Assembly: GCA_963575745.1 (NCBI GenBank)
Contig: CAUYUJ010015837.1
Location: 1,035,086-1,099,085, forward strand
Length of the DNA stretch: 64,000 bases
Direction of reading: 5' to 3'
Source: Prorocentrum cordatum
Lineage: Eukaryota; Sar; Dinophyceae; Prorocentrales; Prorocentraceae
Below, one piece after another: positions 22,801-32,641 of the stretch (positions within the stretch are counted from its first letter, which is position 1; each line of letters begins with the position of its first letter). The notes beneath the pieces are model-generated. The model worked only from the letters and a program-made list of their open reading frames with translations. It was not told the origin of the DNA and searched no databases. Both the position numbers and the translations under genes were made by a program.

Positions 22801-23394
22801 GTGATAAAGGAAGAACGACTAAGCAGATCAGCAGACATCCCCCGCAATGGAAGCCACGCAAATGAGACGGCGCCGAGACGCTCGGATGGATCGGAGGAGA
22901 TCAGTCAGAGGAGTCAGTTGCAGTTGCAAGAGCTAGAAGAACGCTAGGCAGAACTGGCAGCCATTAAACAGGACATTGCCGCTGCCAGAGCAGATCAAGG
23001 AACGCTGCGGGAGACGAAGGACATCGCATTACAGAAAGACGCTGGATTGCAACGGCGGGCAAGCAATGTCGCCGCGATCATGAGTATGCCATTGTTCAAA
23101 CCAACGGAGTTGGATGTTGATCGAATGCCTCCGTCAACGGCGCAACGTGCACCCAGTCTTCCTCTCCCGAACTCGCGATTCATTCCAGGGCCGGCTGTCG
23201 AGAAATCCTTCGATGCGAATGCAGGTTCGATCCAGGAATATGTTCGAGGATCGAATCCTGGGAACGCCCCATTAAACGCCATGTTCTCAGGCCCCCCCGA
23301 CAACTGCGATTTACCTGGTCACCTCCCCTTCGCAATCGGCTCAGCCGCACTGGTGAAGGCGGGGGCGGGCAGGGGGCGCGGGGCGCGGGGGCGC
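22801..23394 (+). pseudogene. Second coiled-coil/gag-like fragment with in-frame TAG (copy 1)
   Basis: The frame from 22801 reads VIKEERLSRSADIPRNGSHA and on to LQLQELEER, then TAG at 22945, then AELAAIKQDIAAARADQG and a Pro-rich stretch to LVKAG before a G-run at 23400. Protein-like on both sides of the stop. The following G-run (12 Gs near 23418) changes length between copies and shifts the frame. Confidence 0.45.
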
Positions 23395-23642
23395 GCGTTC
23401 GCGGGGGGTTGGGTGGGGGGGGGGGGGGGGGTACTGATCATCGGGGTGGCCAGAGTACAGCAACTCGTATTGGAATACTTGCGGCTCTGCAATTCGATGA
23501 GACGGGGAAACCGACGCCGCCAATCGACCCCCAGGGGGGCCTGGCGGTGGAGGGGGCCCAGACGGAGATGGCGGCGGAGGGCCGAATGCCCCCGGCGACC
23601 CCGCATTGAAAAACCTTGGGGGTCGCGAAGGGCTGAAACCTC

Positions 23643-23855
23643 ATGGACATCCCAAGTGTTCAGACACTGCGAGAATGGAAACAACACTGCGTAAGGGCAG
23701 TGACTGGGTCTTGGCATGATGTCACGGCGGCGCAGGCGTGGAGCATGGGATCCATGAGCCCGGAGATTCCCAAGGAGAACCTCCAGACAGCTGGGGCATT
23801 CATGCGCCATTATATGATGATGCGACAAATATGCTTGAGAAGTTTGCCAGTATGA
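23643..23855 (+). pseudogene. Gag-like fragment with TLREWKQHCVRAVTG (copy 1; copy 2 at 26499-26711)
   Basis: Seventy codons: MDIPSVQTLREWKQ, then a Trp/Ala-rich helix (HDVTAAQAWSMGSM). The pattern of a short Pro/Leu lead, (F/L)R-x-W and x-A-x-W resembles gag-type segments of dinoflagellate copia-like polyproteins as I recall them. This is an unverified family inference. The coding sense then moves to another frame with DDATNMLEKFASMKRSRNLS. Confidence 0.35.
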
Positions 23856-24680
23856 AACGCAGTCGTAACCTTTCGGCACAACATGCCCATGTCTTTTCAC
23901 AAATAACACCGCGTGGAACATTCGTGCCAGATCGCGGAACGCCTCCTCGCGGGTCGAGAGATGATCCCTGCCATAGGTCAGATCAGGAAACGGGCAGCAC
24001 TGGATATGTCGCGATCTCTTCCAGATCACCATTGACCGTCAGAAGCCAAATCACGACCGGTGCGACCCCGCTCCCAAAGACAAAGAGAACCGAGAGCGAT
24101 GCTGAAGATCTCAATCCTCCACCGTTATCGCAGGGTTTCTATCGACCAGATTTCGCGCTACCAAGGGCTGACCATGACAGTGCACCAGAGCTTGGCGAGC
24201 TCATTATGCAAGATGAAAGGGATGAACAAGCGCGGAGGCAACGCGCCGCTCTTAGGAACTCGGGGTCAAGAACGAGGGAGCAACATGCACCCGCATCCAG
24301 CAGAGGTCGCGTAAAGGCTCCAACAGCCAGATGCTCCAGCTCCAGGGGATTTGATGCCTCCGAATCACCTCGTCCATCATCGAACAGGACCGCTCGCAGT
24401 TTCTCGACCCGGGAAAGCTGCTGGGACGCAGGCTCCAGATGACCACCCCGGGCAGAGAATCGCTGCCCGGGGGGGGCGCGCAAAACCGGGGGGCTCGCGT
24501 CGCTAACCTGCGCGCGCGCAATGTTCGAGGGTGTGCCTAAAATGCAGTTTAGCGTGGCTCTGTGAAGAATGCATTGCGCTGGAGGAACACGACGCCATCA
24601 CATTGCCATTCAGGAGTGGGAAGGAAAAACAGAGACACGATAGGTGGCAACTGAGAGCAGCAAGTGCACAGATACAATAG

Positions 24681-25403
24681 ATTCTTCTCAGGGCACATGC
24701 GGGTAAGGCGGCCGCCGAAGAAGCCGGCCGCAAGCTCGCCGAATCCGCGGCAGAAAAGAGGGCAGAGGCAGATAGAGCTGAAAAGGAAAAGGCTGCCATC
24801 GCGGAAGGGGCGCATAGACGGATGCTGCAAGCGGAGGCGGATGCAGCAAGGATTGCGGGCGTGGCCCAGGCGCGCCTCGCCCAAGATGAAGAGGAAGAAC
24901 AGCGAAATATTCAGTGTGCGGCCGAACGAATGTTGCCATCGTCCCAACAGCAGGCCGAGAAAGAGCGAGTTGAATCTCAAATGATAGTTGATGCCGCCAG
25001 ACGGGAAGGGGATAGAGAGGCCCGAGAACAGGCAGCGCGAGAAAACCAGGAGCTTCGCAATCAACTCGACGCTGCCAGGCTCGAGGCCGAAACTGCGAAA
25101 TCAGAAGCGGCTCGGACGCTCCAGGAGCAGGAACAGAAGGCTCAGGCACTAAGACACGATGATAAAGGAAGGATGACCGAAGCCTGGAACCATGCCAAGG
25201 GGCGCGCAGATGAGCACATCAAGAATGACGCTCTAATTATTCGTGCCGCGAGCGAAGAAAACAGGAGGCTAAGACTCCACTTGGAGCAACACAGGACTGC
25301 GAGGGAGTCCTTGGGGAAGACAACCTTCCACAGCAGCTGTGCTGGACGTCGAGTTCACACCTGCGGCCCTGCCGGGAGGTGTTGGCTCGCAGGAGAGGGC
25401 TGA
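24681..25403 (+). pseudogene. Coiled-coil gag-like fragment (copy 2)
   Basis: Second copy of 21821-22543, 2860 bases downstream, with the same 5' stop and 3' frame change. Both defects therefore predate the duplication. One silent T/C difference (AAGCCTGGAACCATGC(T/C)AAG). Confidence 0.5.
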
Positions 25404-25660
25404 CCCAACGCCGGCTCAGCCGACGCACGTTGAGCCTCCTCCAAGTCTGAATGTTGCTCGCCCGATTTGCGTGAAGACGACCATGCCGACTCGAACGCGG
25501 ATGGGTGCGCCAGATGCGCCGTGTCACACATGTTTAAAGCTGGTCATCGGGCTTTGCGTGGGGTGCGTGAAACCCACACGCAGGGTGCACTTATACGGAT
25601 GCACCAAGAGGTGCGCAGCATGCGCCAGAAGCTAAAGAATTCAGGGAACAGGACGATCCA

Positions 25661-26260
25661 GTGATAAAGGAAGAACGACTAAGCAGATCAGCGGACATCC
25701 CCCGCAATGGAAGCCACGCAAATGAGACGGCGCCGAGACGCTCGGATGGATCGGAGGAGATCAGTCAGAGGAGTCAGTTGCAGTTGCAAGAGCTAGAAGA
25801 ACGCTAGGCAGAACTGGCAGCCATTAAACAGGACATTGCCGCTGCCAGAGCAGATCAAGGAACGCTGCGGGAGACGAAGGACATCGCATTACAGAAAGAC
25901 GCTGGATTGCAACGGCGGGCAAGCAATGTCGCCGCGATCATGAGTATGCCATTGTTCAAACCAACGGAGTTGGATGTTGATCGAATGCCTCCGTCAACGG
26001 CGCAACGTGCACCCAGTCTTCCTCTCCCGAACTCGCGATTCATTCCAGGGCCGGCTGTCGAGAAATCCTTCGATGCGAATGCAGGTTCGATCCAGGAATA
26101 TGTTCGAGGATCGAATCCTGGGAACGCCCCATTAAACGCCATGTTCTCAGGCCCCCCCGACAACTGCGATTTACCTGGTCACCTCCCCTTCGCAATCGGC
26201 TCAGCCGCACTGGTGAAGGCGGGGGTGGGCAGGGGGCGCGGGGCGCGGGGGCGCGCGTTC
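25661..26260 (+). pseudogene. Second coiled-coil/gag-like fragment with in-frame TAG (copy 2)
   Basis: Same reading as 22801-23394, with the identical TAG at 25805. Confidence 0.45.
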
Positions 26261-26910
26261 GCGGGGGTGGGGTGGGGGGGGGGGGGGTACTGATCATCGG
26301 GGTGGCCAGAGTACAGCAACTCGTATTGGAATACTTGCGGCTCTGCAATTCGATGAGACGGGGAAACCGACGCCGCCAATCGACCCCCAGGGGGGCCTGG
26401 CGGTGGAGGGGGCCCAGACGGAGATGGCGGCGGAGGGCCGAATGCCCCCGGCGACCCCGCATTGAAAAACCTTGGGGGTCGCGAAGGGCTGAAACCTCAT
26501 GGACATCCCAAGTGTTCAGACACTGCGAGAATGGAAACAACACTGCGTAAGGGCAGTGACTGGGTCTTGGCATGATGTCACGGCGGCGCAGGCGTGGAGC
26601 ATGGGATCCATGAGCCCGGAGATTCCCAAGGAGAACCTCCAGACAGCTGGGGCATTCATGCGCCATTATATGATGATGCGACAAATATGCTTGAGAAGTT
26701 TGCCAGTATGAAACGCAGTCGTAACCTTTCGGCACAACATGCCCATGTCTTTTCACAAATAACACCGCGTGGAACATTCGTGCCAGATCGCGGAACGCCT
26801 CCTCGCGGGTCGAGAGATGATCCCCGCCATAGGTCAGATCAGGAAACGGGCAGCACTGGATATGTCGCGATCTCTTCCAGATCACCATTGACCGTCAGAA
26901 GCCAAATCAT

Positions 26911-27450
26911 GACATGTATTATTTCTACAATGGATGGAGCGCCATCAAGAATTGCATGGCGCGAGAGAACCTGTGGACGAAATGAAGGTTTCAATCCGTG
27001 CGCATTTCTCTGGACATGTTCATCAATTTCCGAGGGCTCGAGGTGATCGCGCAGTGGCATGAGCAATCAACAGACCCTCCCGGGACAGGAATGCGCTCAT
27101 ACCAGTAGCTTCTGTACCAGGTTGAGTTACTTATGATGCGGGATCGTGAGGAGAGGGCAACTTCCGAGTACGAGTCAACTTTCAATTCCAGAAATAAGCA
27201 GTTTCGCCTCACTGGCGGGATGAATGAGGGCGGCGGGGGCGGACGACGGGCCTCCGCCACGGCGGCGACAGCGCATCGGTTGGGCTTGCCCACGGACAAG
27301 ACGGCAAGCGGACGTACTAAAGGCGAGACAGCCCGCAGATATGTCAAGCAGAAAAAAAGGCCCCAAGGCGGGACACGGCCACCCTCGCAACCACAAGAAG
27401 CCCAATGCGCCAGCTGCCCCGGCCCAGCCGGGAGCGGGTGGTGCTCATAA
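26911..27450 (+). pseudogene. C-terminal gag-like frame with two in-frame stops
   Basis: Reads DMYYFYNGWSAIKNCMAREN, then TGA at 26983; then an aromatic, helical stretch with LDMFINFRGLEVIAQWHEQ, then TAG at 27106; then LLYQVELLMMRDREERATSE and a basic Gly/Arg/Lys-rich tail (KQKKRPQGGT), ending at 27450. A basic nucleic-acid-binding tail after a helical domain fits gag. No CCHC knuckle is seen. Single copy, outside the duplicated block. Confidence 0.45.
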
Positions 27451-27464
27451 GCCCGCTGGCGGAA

Positions 27465-27518
27465 AGAATGGCCGCCGTGGGGGGAGTCAATAGAATGGCC
27501 GCCGTGGGGGGAGTCAAT
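27465..27518 (+). repeat. 27-base tandem duplication spanning the polypurine tract
   Basis: Two copies of AGAATGGCCGCCGTGG + GGGGAGTCAAT (27465-27491, 27492-27518). The second runs into the 3' LTR at 27514, so the copy includes the tract GTGGGGGGAG and the first five LTR bases. Confidence 0.85.
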
Positions 27519-27796
27519 GCTTTCCTCTCCGCACCGCCATCCCGCTGCCCTTGCCTTCTCTTCTTTGCACTGACATGTTTGACTGCTGCAGCTATTCAGG
27601 CTCTAGAATAGCGGAAAAGGAGCGCGCCCGCTCTCGCGCGCGTCGGCCGGCGGACCGGCCTCTTCCCTTCAGGGTTATTCTACAGTCAGCTTAGCGGAGC
27701 ATTCCTTCCTTGCCATGGCTTCGGCGGAGCCTCCTGGACATGAGACGCTATCGGAACACCTTGCAGGGATTATTGATGTCCAGGCAAAAAGCTTCA
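27514..27796 (+). repeat. 3' LTR
   Basis: Starts TCAATGCTTTCC and ends CAGGCAAAAAGCTTCA. About 92% identical to the 5' LTR. Both carry CTCTAGAATAGCGGAAAAGG and CAGGGTTATTCTACAGTCAG. Confidence 0.85.
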
Positions 27797-28500
27797 TAAA
27801 GACTCAGTGGCTGCACTCGCATGCCGCCAACCCCGCATTTTGGCACACCCCTCACACGCTTCGTGGTCCCAAAGGAAGCTCCACCTAAGGTCCCAGTGGC
27901 TGCGCCCGCACGCCCCCCCCGTTCATGTTGGCGCACCCCTTGCACGCTTCGTGCACCGCAGGGAGCTCCACCGAAGGGCCCCAGTGGCTGCGCCCGCATG
28001 CCGTCGCCCCAACATTTTGGCAGACCCTTCACACGCCTCGTGGCATCATACTGGGCTTCACATAGGGCCCCAGTTGCTGCGTTCGCATGCCGCCACCTCC
28101 TTTACTTCGGCATACCCCTCACACGTTCCGTTGCGTCAAAAAGTGGGATCTACTGAATGCCCCCAGTGGCTGCGTTCGCGTGCCGCCCTCCCCTCCCTTT
28201 GGCACACTCCTCACATGTTTCGTGGCCCCACAGAGAGCTCCACTTCAAGCGCCAGTGGCTGCGTTCGCATGCCGCCCCCTACTTTGGCACACCCGTCATA
28301 CGTGTCGCGCCCCCATCGGGAGCTCAGGCCATCGCCACCACCATCATTATCATCATCACAAACACCAGCATCATCGTCATCATCATCATCATCGTCATCA
28401 TCGTCATTCCCCCTCCTCTTTCCAGCGTCTGCTTCGGCACACCTCCCACATGTTTCGTGGCCCCATAGGGAGCTCGACCTAAGGCCCCAGGGGCTGCGCC
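27797..28500 (+). repeat. Satellite family A, right flank of the retrotransposon
   Basis: Resumes at TAAAGACTCAGTGGCTGC. About seven monomers with spacing 88-92, interrupted by an ATC array at 28333-28420, after which another monomer follows. Confidence 0.92.
28333..28420. repeat. (ATC)n array within satellite A
   Basis: Starts in the middle of a monomer after GGGAGCTCAGGCCATCGCC. It ends with the CCCCTCCTCTTTCC..CTGCTTCGGC linker also seen at 19700-19740. Confidence 0.92.
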
Positions 28501-28599
28501 CGCGTTTCTTCTCCCACTTCTCATTGTGCCAGTCAGCCGCGACGGGTTACATCAACACGTATCCCGGTTCGTCTGACCTCCGCGCTCCTTGCGGGCGGC

Positions 28600-28740
28600 C
28601 CCAGCGGCAGCGCCCGCATGGCGGCCCCGCCAAATATCGGCGTTCCATTCACGCGTTTCGTGGCCCCAGAGGGAGCTCCACCGAAAGCGGTTCTCACAAC
28701 GGCGGTGCTCACAATTGTATTTGGTCGTGTCCTTCGCCAG
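28600..28740 (+). repeat. Isolated satellite A monomer with tail
   Basis: GCATGGCGGCCCCGCC, then CGTGGCCCCAGAGGGAGC, then CTCACAATTGTAT and TCCTTCGCCAGGGTCATG. Matches positions 75-215 along about 135 bases. Confidence 0.8.
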
Positions 28741-28974
28741 GGTCATGTATCTCGCCTCCTCCTACTTTGGTTCAGCGCCTCAGTGCGATGTTTGTGTTTC
28801 GGTGCCGTCGGCGTGTTCGCACCGCCCCCGCGCAGCACCCAGACCGGACAGCGGGGCTCCCGGGCGCCCCGCGCCCCTTGGTCGGCGCTCCACTTTGCTG
28901 CAGGGGGTGCCGCCGCCGAAGGGAGGTCCGACGCGGACTTTTTCATCCAGAACCACTGCCTGGGGGATGATTGC

Positions 28975-29090
28975 TGGGCCCCAGGACTGTCGACAAAACT
29001 ACTCTGGTCGAAGGGCCGGTCCCCAAGGAAGGGGTCCAGACCTTTCGGGGAGCCAAGTTGCGACAAAAATCACGACGGAGGATGTCTGAA
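28975..29090 (-). repeat. Dispersed repeat family D, - orientation
   Basis: Reverse complement reads CAGACATCCTCCGTCGTGAT + TTTTGTC, then GGTCTGGACCCCTTCC, then GTAGTTTTGTCGAC, in family order. Confidence 0.7.
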
Positions 29091-29400
29091 TCGGCAGGTG
29101 GTGGATATTCATATTTTCGGGCATTGGGGGGGGGGTGGGGCAATACATGATCCAGGGGTCGCCCCCCCCCTCTCCCCCAATGCTGATGGGATCGATCCCA
29201 CCCCCCCGCTGGATGGGTACGCTTGTGAGCCTCGCGAAGGCCTCGCGAATGGAATCGCTCCTGCCCCCCTCTGGTCGTGGTCCTGTGGGCGTGGCGTTGT
29301 GGATGGTTGACGTTCCGGTGCTTTCGCCGAGAGCTTTCCGAGTCAAAGATGTGACGGAGGGTGGACGTTCGGCTGCCTTCGCCGCGAGCTTTCCGAGTCC
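29091..29400. other. No gene recognised
   Basis: C/G homopolymer runs (29127, 29162). Two imperfect copies of a GCTTTCGCCG(A/C)GAGCTTTCCGAGTC unit at about 29320-29400. Confidence 0.5.
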
Positions 29401-29402
29401 AA

Positions 29403-29577
29403 GGTCGCAGGGTAGTCGCCGTCGTCGTCGTCGTCGTTGTCGTCGTCGTTGTCGTCGTCGTCGTCGTCGTCGTCGTCGTAGTCGCCAGCGTCGTCGTGTC
29501 GTCGTCTTCGTCGTCGTCGTCGCCAGCGTCGTCGTCGTCGTCGCCAGCGTCGTCGTCTTCGTCGTCGTCATCGTTGT
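29403..29577. repeat. (GTC)n trinucleotide array
   Basis: About 175 bases of GTC/GTT units with GCCAGCGTC interruptions. Confidence 0.95.
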
Positions 29578-30109
29578 CTCCCCCCCATTATATCTGGGGG
29601 GCGCGGGCTGAGGAACCCTGAGGCCCGTCCCATCGGGGGGGGGGGCTGCGAACCCTGAACCCAGGATCATAGTTATACCCATGCCCACCGCGGTTCTGCA
29701 TCGCGATCTCGTCTCCCTCGACTCGTGACACGAACGGTACGCGTTTGAGCGAACTCCATGTTGATGCGATTGCTTTCGTGTCGTTTGTTCGGCCGTTTGT
29801 TCCGACGTGGGACGCAGGGTTCGCCGTGGGTTTGCCGTAATGCTTGTTTTGTCCACTTGGGCGCGTCGAGGACGAACGGCGCGGCGACACATCCATAGCC
29901 ACCGCCTGCCGAGGTCCCCGAAGTTCGACCCTCCAAGGGGTGGTTTTGGATCTTGGCATCGCTCGGGCGTGTGCCTTTTTTCTCGGCAAGGACCATCGAG
30001 GAGGATTTCTGCTCACCCTGCGAAAAAATACGCGCACGAACCCCGAAAATGCACAGGGAATGGGCGTCCGAGCGATGGCGAGGAATACAGTCAACCCGTA
30101 CAGTAGGCT
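29578..30109. other. No gene recognised
   Basis: Overlapping frames up to 189 codons on the minus strand. Nothing supported. Confidence 0.4.
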
Positions 30110-30240
30110 GGGCAACCTTCCCAAGGGCAAGCTTGCAACCTTGCCCCTTCGGCCCATCCTTAGCGACTTTCGCTGGCCAACCTCGTCCGAAAAACGTTGA
30201 CATGGCCCTCCAAGCCCCTTGCAACCCTACCGCGCATCCT
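30110..30240 (+). repeat. Dispersed repeat family F, copy 1
   Basis: Shares CCCCTTCGGCCCATCC, then CTTTCGCTGGCC, then GACATGGCCCTCCAAG and GC(A/G)TCCT with 45432-45566, in the same order and spacing. Confidence 0.75.
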
Positions 30241-30329
30241 TGTCATACTAGTTAACTGTGGTTCCCCGCCTCGCGGGGGAGGTGGGCTGTCCGGGCCCCT
30301 TCCCGCCAGAGCCCTCCTCGCCGGAGCGC

Positions 30330-30540
30330 CGAGAGGGGGGGGGCCGCCGCCGAGGCGGCGGGGAGGGGGGGCAGGGGAGCAAGAGACACTGGCAGGGATG
30401 CGCTGCGCAAGCTCGGCGGCGAGCCGGGGGGGGGGGGAAGTCCCCCGGCCTGCCCGCCGCCGAGGCGGCGGGGGAGGCCCGGGTTACCAGAGGTATTGGC
30501 AGTGATGCGTTCCTCCAGCTCGGCGGCTAGCCGGGGGGAG
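30330..30540. repeat. GC-rich tandem pair with CGCCGCCGAGGCGGCG palindrome
   Basis: Two copies about 116-118 bases apart, each with the palindrome and a GGCAG(G/T)GATGCG, then AGCTCGGCGGC, then AGCCGGGGGG series. Confidence 0.75.
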
Positions 30541-31050
30541 GAGGTGCTGAGAAGTTATCTGAGCCTTCCCTGGAGACACAGAAAACTTCGCAGAAGGCTG
30601 GAGGAGGCTTCCTGAGAAGCCCCGCTGCCTTCTTAGAGGGCCTTCTTGTTCGCAGTTACCCCCCTCGCTCGCCCCCGACAAGCAGTGGCGACGCGTCCCG
30701 GCTTGCCGATTTGCCCACCAGAGAAAATTCGAAGAGCCTGCACGACGAAATGTTCTTGCACCATTTCTGGCTGAGGCTGTCTTGTGCTGGTCCGTCTGTT
30801 TTTTAATGTTCTCAGAACATCCGTCTTTTTGATCTGAAGACATATCGCGGTAGGCCTGTAGGAATGCTGGGACGGTCGGTCCTTGCTCTAGTTCCGAGAT
30901 GTCCAGGATTGTCCAGATTTCCCTAATGTTCCACACGGGTCGCAGAACCAACGGCCTCTGTATACTCCGGACTTCCTGGAGCGTATCCCGAGCCAGTCGC
31001 ACCACAACATCATTCTGGTCCAGGGAGCGGGAGAAGCCGAAATCTGCCAA
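30484..31050 (-). CDS. Hypothetical protein fragment, possible exon
   Basis: A 188-codon minus-strand frame. Its first ~100 residues (31050-30750) look like natural protein: ADFGFSRSLDQNDVVVRLAR, then TLQEVRSIQRPLVLRPVWNI, then REIWTILDISELEQGP and a Lys/Gln/Asp-rich stretch. From about 30690 downward it runs through the family E repeat, so the true end must lie earlier, perhaps at a splice site. The ADFGFS string recalls the DFG of protein kinases, but no other kinase motif follows, so I do not call it one. No family recognised. Moderate to low confidence that it is expressed. Confidence 0.3.
   Translation of the reverse strand: MADFGFSRSLDQNDVVVRLARDTLQEVRSIQRPLVLRPVWNIREIWTILDISELEQGPTVPAFLQAYRDMSSDQKDGCSENIKKQTDQHKTASARNGARTFRRAGSSNFLWWANRQAGTRRHCLSGASEGGNCEQEGPLRRQRGFSGSLLQPSAKFSVSPGKAQITSQHLLPPASRRAGGTHHCQYLW
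30537..30690. repeat. Dispersed repeat family E (TTCTGAGAAG), copy 1
   Basis: GCTGAGAAGTTATCTGAGCC, TTCCCTGGAGACACAGAAAA and GCTTCCTGAGAAGC, then CCCCCTCGCTCGCC. Same order as 33343-33505 and 42133-42305. Confidence 0.7.
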
Positions 31051-32539
31051 GCATGTGCTGCCCTGCGTTTTTCGCGACGCGGAGGCCTCGTCCTGGGGCT
31101 GCAGGCGTGGCTTGGGCCCCGGGGCGCGCTCGGGCTACCATGTCGAGGCGGGTCTTGCGGTGGCGACGAGGAGCCCCCCAGAGACGCCCAAAAACTAGCT
31201 GTAGGCCCTCCAGGAGCCTCCAGCCTCGAGGACAGGAGCCCTCGGCGAGACCCGTCGACTGCCGCGCGATCCAGAACGCAGTGCACGCATGGCGGAAAGG
31301 TTTTTTCCACCGGAAGATACACGCAGCACGCGTGGTTAACAGTCTTCCCCTGCCGACGAGGAGCGACGAGAGGAGGTGGGTAGGAGGGGCAGATAGTAAG
31401 CAGCCACGCGCAGAGGGGGGTGGGGTGAGGGGGACGGCTGCTTAGAAGCACCCTTGCTTCTTTGAAGGCGCGGGCCTTATCTGTAGATGTCAGGCCGGCG
31501 CCTTCTAAGAAGCAGGCTCCTTCTCAGGAGCCTTCCCCCCCTTCCTTGCACCCCCTTGTGCGCGCCGCCAGCAGATGCCATGCGTCTGAGGGCTGCTCAG
31601 AGGAGCTCATGCAGGAGCAGCTGAGCATGGAGCCAGGGGAGATGGACGTCGCGGTGGCCGACCTCGGCAAGCCACCGAGGGAGGACATCCCGGACGTCGG
31701 GCCTGCCGAACGCCCAGGGGCGGGCGTTCTCCCCCTCCCCCGCTCCCAGCCTCGGGTCGGACGAGAGGGGGGGTAGGGAAAGGGGTCGTTGCGACATCCG
31801 CTGCGTGCGGCTGGCTTCGGCCCCGCCGCAGGGCGCTTCCCTCGATACACTGGCGCCTCCAGCGCCGGGGGAGATCAGCTACGGTGGGGGCGTTCATTAA
31901 GGAATGTGCCTAGGCGGCTGCAGACCCTGGATCGGCACGAGCGACATGGGTACGGAAAGAACGGGTACAATGCCCAACAGCAGTTCCTGTTCATTTTGAA
32001 CAGAACTCGCTGTCCGTGCCGCCGCGGCCTGTGTCCATTTGAGACAGACGGCAGTCTGCCCAACAGCGGCCGCAATTGTTTTGAGACAACACGTGTTGTT
32101 GGGCACGGCACATTTTTTATGTACCCATCTCGGGCGTCCGAACTGGAGGATTCCTTAATTCGTGAGGGCGGCGGTGATTTCCATGGCAGATCTGCGATTG
32201 GAGCTCCCTCAGCTTCCAGACCCTGGATTCATGATCTAAGGGTTCCTTGTCCAATGCCCCCACCGTACATGCGCGAGAGCTGACTCGCTACTACCCCCCC
32301 CCTTTGCCATCTACCCCCTCTGTTCGTCCGACCCGCCCCTTTGCCATCTCCCCCCCCCCCTGTTCGTCCGATCCGACGGCCCCCTCCGCTGGCCTTCCCC
32401 CAAGAGAGAGAGGTGTGGGAGGATATCATAAGCGCTGGTATGACAGAGCTTGTTTCACAACCTTCCCAGACCCCCTCGCGTCGTGACAAAAATTACGACG
32501 GGAGGTTTTCGTATTTTTGTCGGTCCCTTAGGGCCTCCG
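31051..32539. other. No gene recognised; family E fragment at about 31440-31560
   Basis: Contains CCTTCTAAGAAGCAGG and CCTTCTCAGGAGCC (E-like) near 31500, and a cluster of C runs at 32290-32370. GACAAAAATTACGACGGGAG at 32485 is a truncated family D start. Frames on both strands lack motifs. Confidence 0.45.
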
Positions 32540-32641
32540 GGCCGTCAAAACACGACTCAGGGTGAAAAACTGGTCCCGGCGAATGGGTCGAGACCTCTGC
32601 AGGTCGACGCGGTGGAAAAATGATGACGTCGGGGGTCTGAG
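32540..32641 (-). repeat. Dispersed repeat family D, - orientation
   Basis: Reverse complement: TCAGACCCCCGACGTCATCA, TTTTTCC, then GGTCTCGACCCATTCGCC, GGGACCAG, then TTTTTCACCCTGAGTCGTG and TTTTGACGGCC. This is one of the fullest copies. Confidence 0.8.

Larger units (their letters stand above)
21195..24054 (+). repeat. 2.86-kb internal tandem duplication, copy 1
   Basis: Begins GACCGGTGCGACCCCGCTCC. Copy 2 starts at 24055, 2860 bases on. Only a handful of differences are seen (for example 21500 G/A, 22335 T/C, 22608 C/T, plus G-run length near 23410). The three junctions share only GAC. Confidence 0.97.
24055..26911 (+). repeat. 2.86-kb internal tandem duplication, copy 2
   Basis: Second copy. 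It diverges from the junction at CAAATCATGACATG, which is the original downstream continuation. A frame from 23738 to 24442 reads through the junction and fuses the end of unit 1 to the start of unit 2. Confidence 0.97.
20052..27796 (+). mobile_element. Non-autonomous LTR retrotransposon (gag-like relic only), 7.7 kb
   Basis: Direct terminal repeats of about 280 bases bound the unit. GGTTATCAG follows the 5' LTR like a tRNA-primed binding site, and a GTGGGGGGAG polypurine tract precedes the 3' LTR. The insertion splits a satellite A monomer: left flank ends TTAAG and right flank begins TAAAG, a 5-base target duplication with one mismatch. The interior shows coiled-coil and gag-like fragments with stops and frameshifts. 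I find no protease, integrase or reverse transcriptase. This fits a LARD or terminal-repeat-with-gag element. The LTRs are about 92% identical, so the insertion is not recent. Confidence 0.82.

Noticed and set aside
20052-27796. Reverse transcriptase or integrase genes in the retrotransposon
   Set aside because: No YxDD-type, DDE-type or protease motif seen in any frame of the interior.
31030-31050. ADFGFS as a kinase DFG motif
   Set aside because: No HRD, glycine loop or APE motif nearby in frame.
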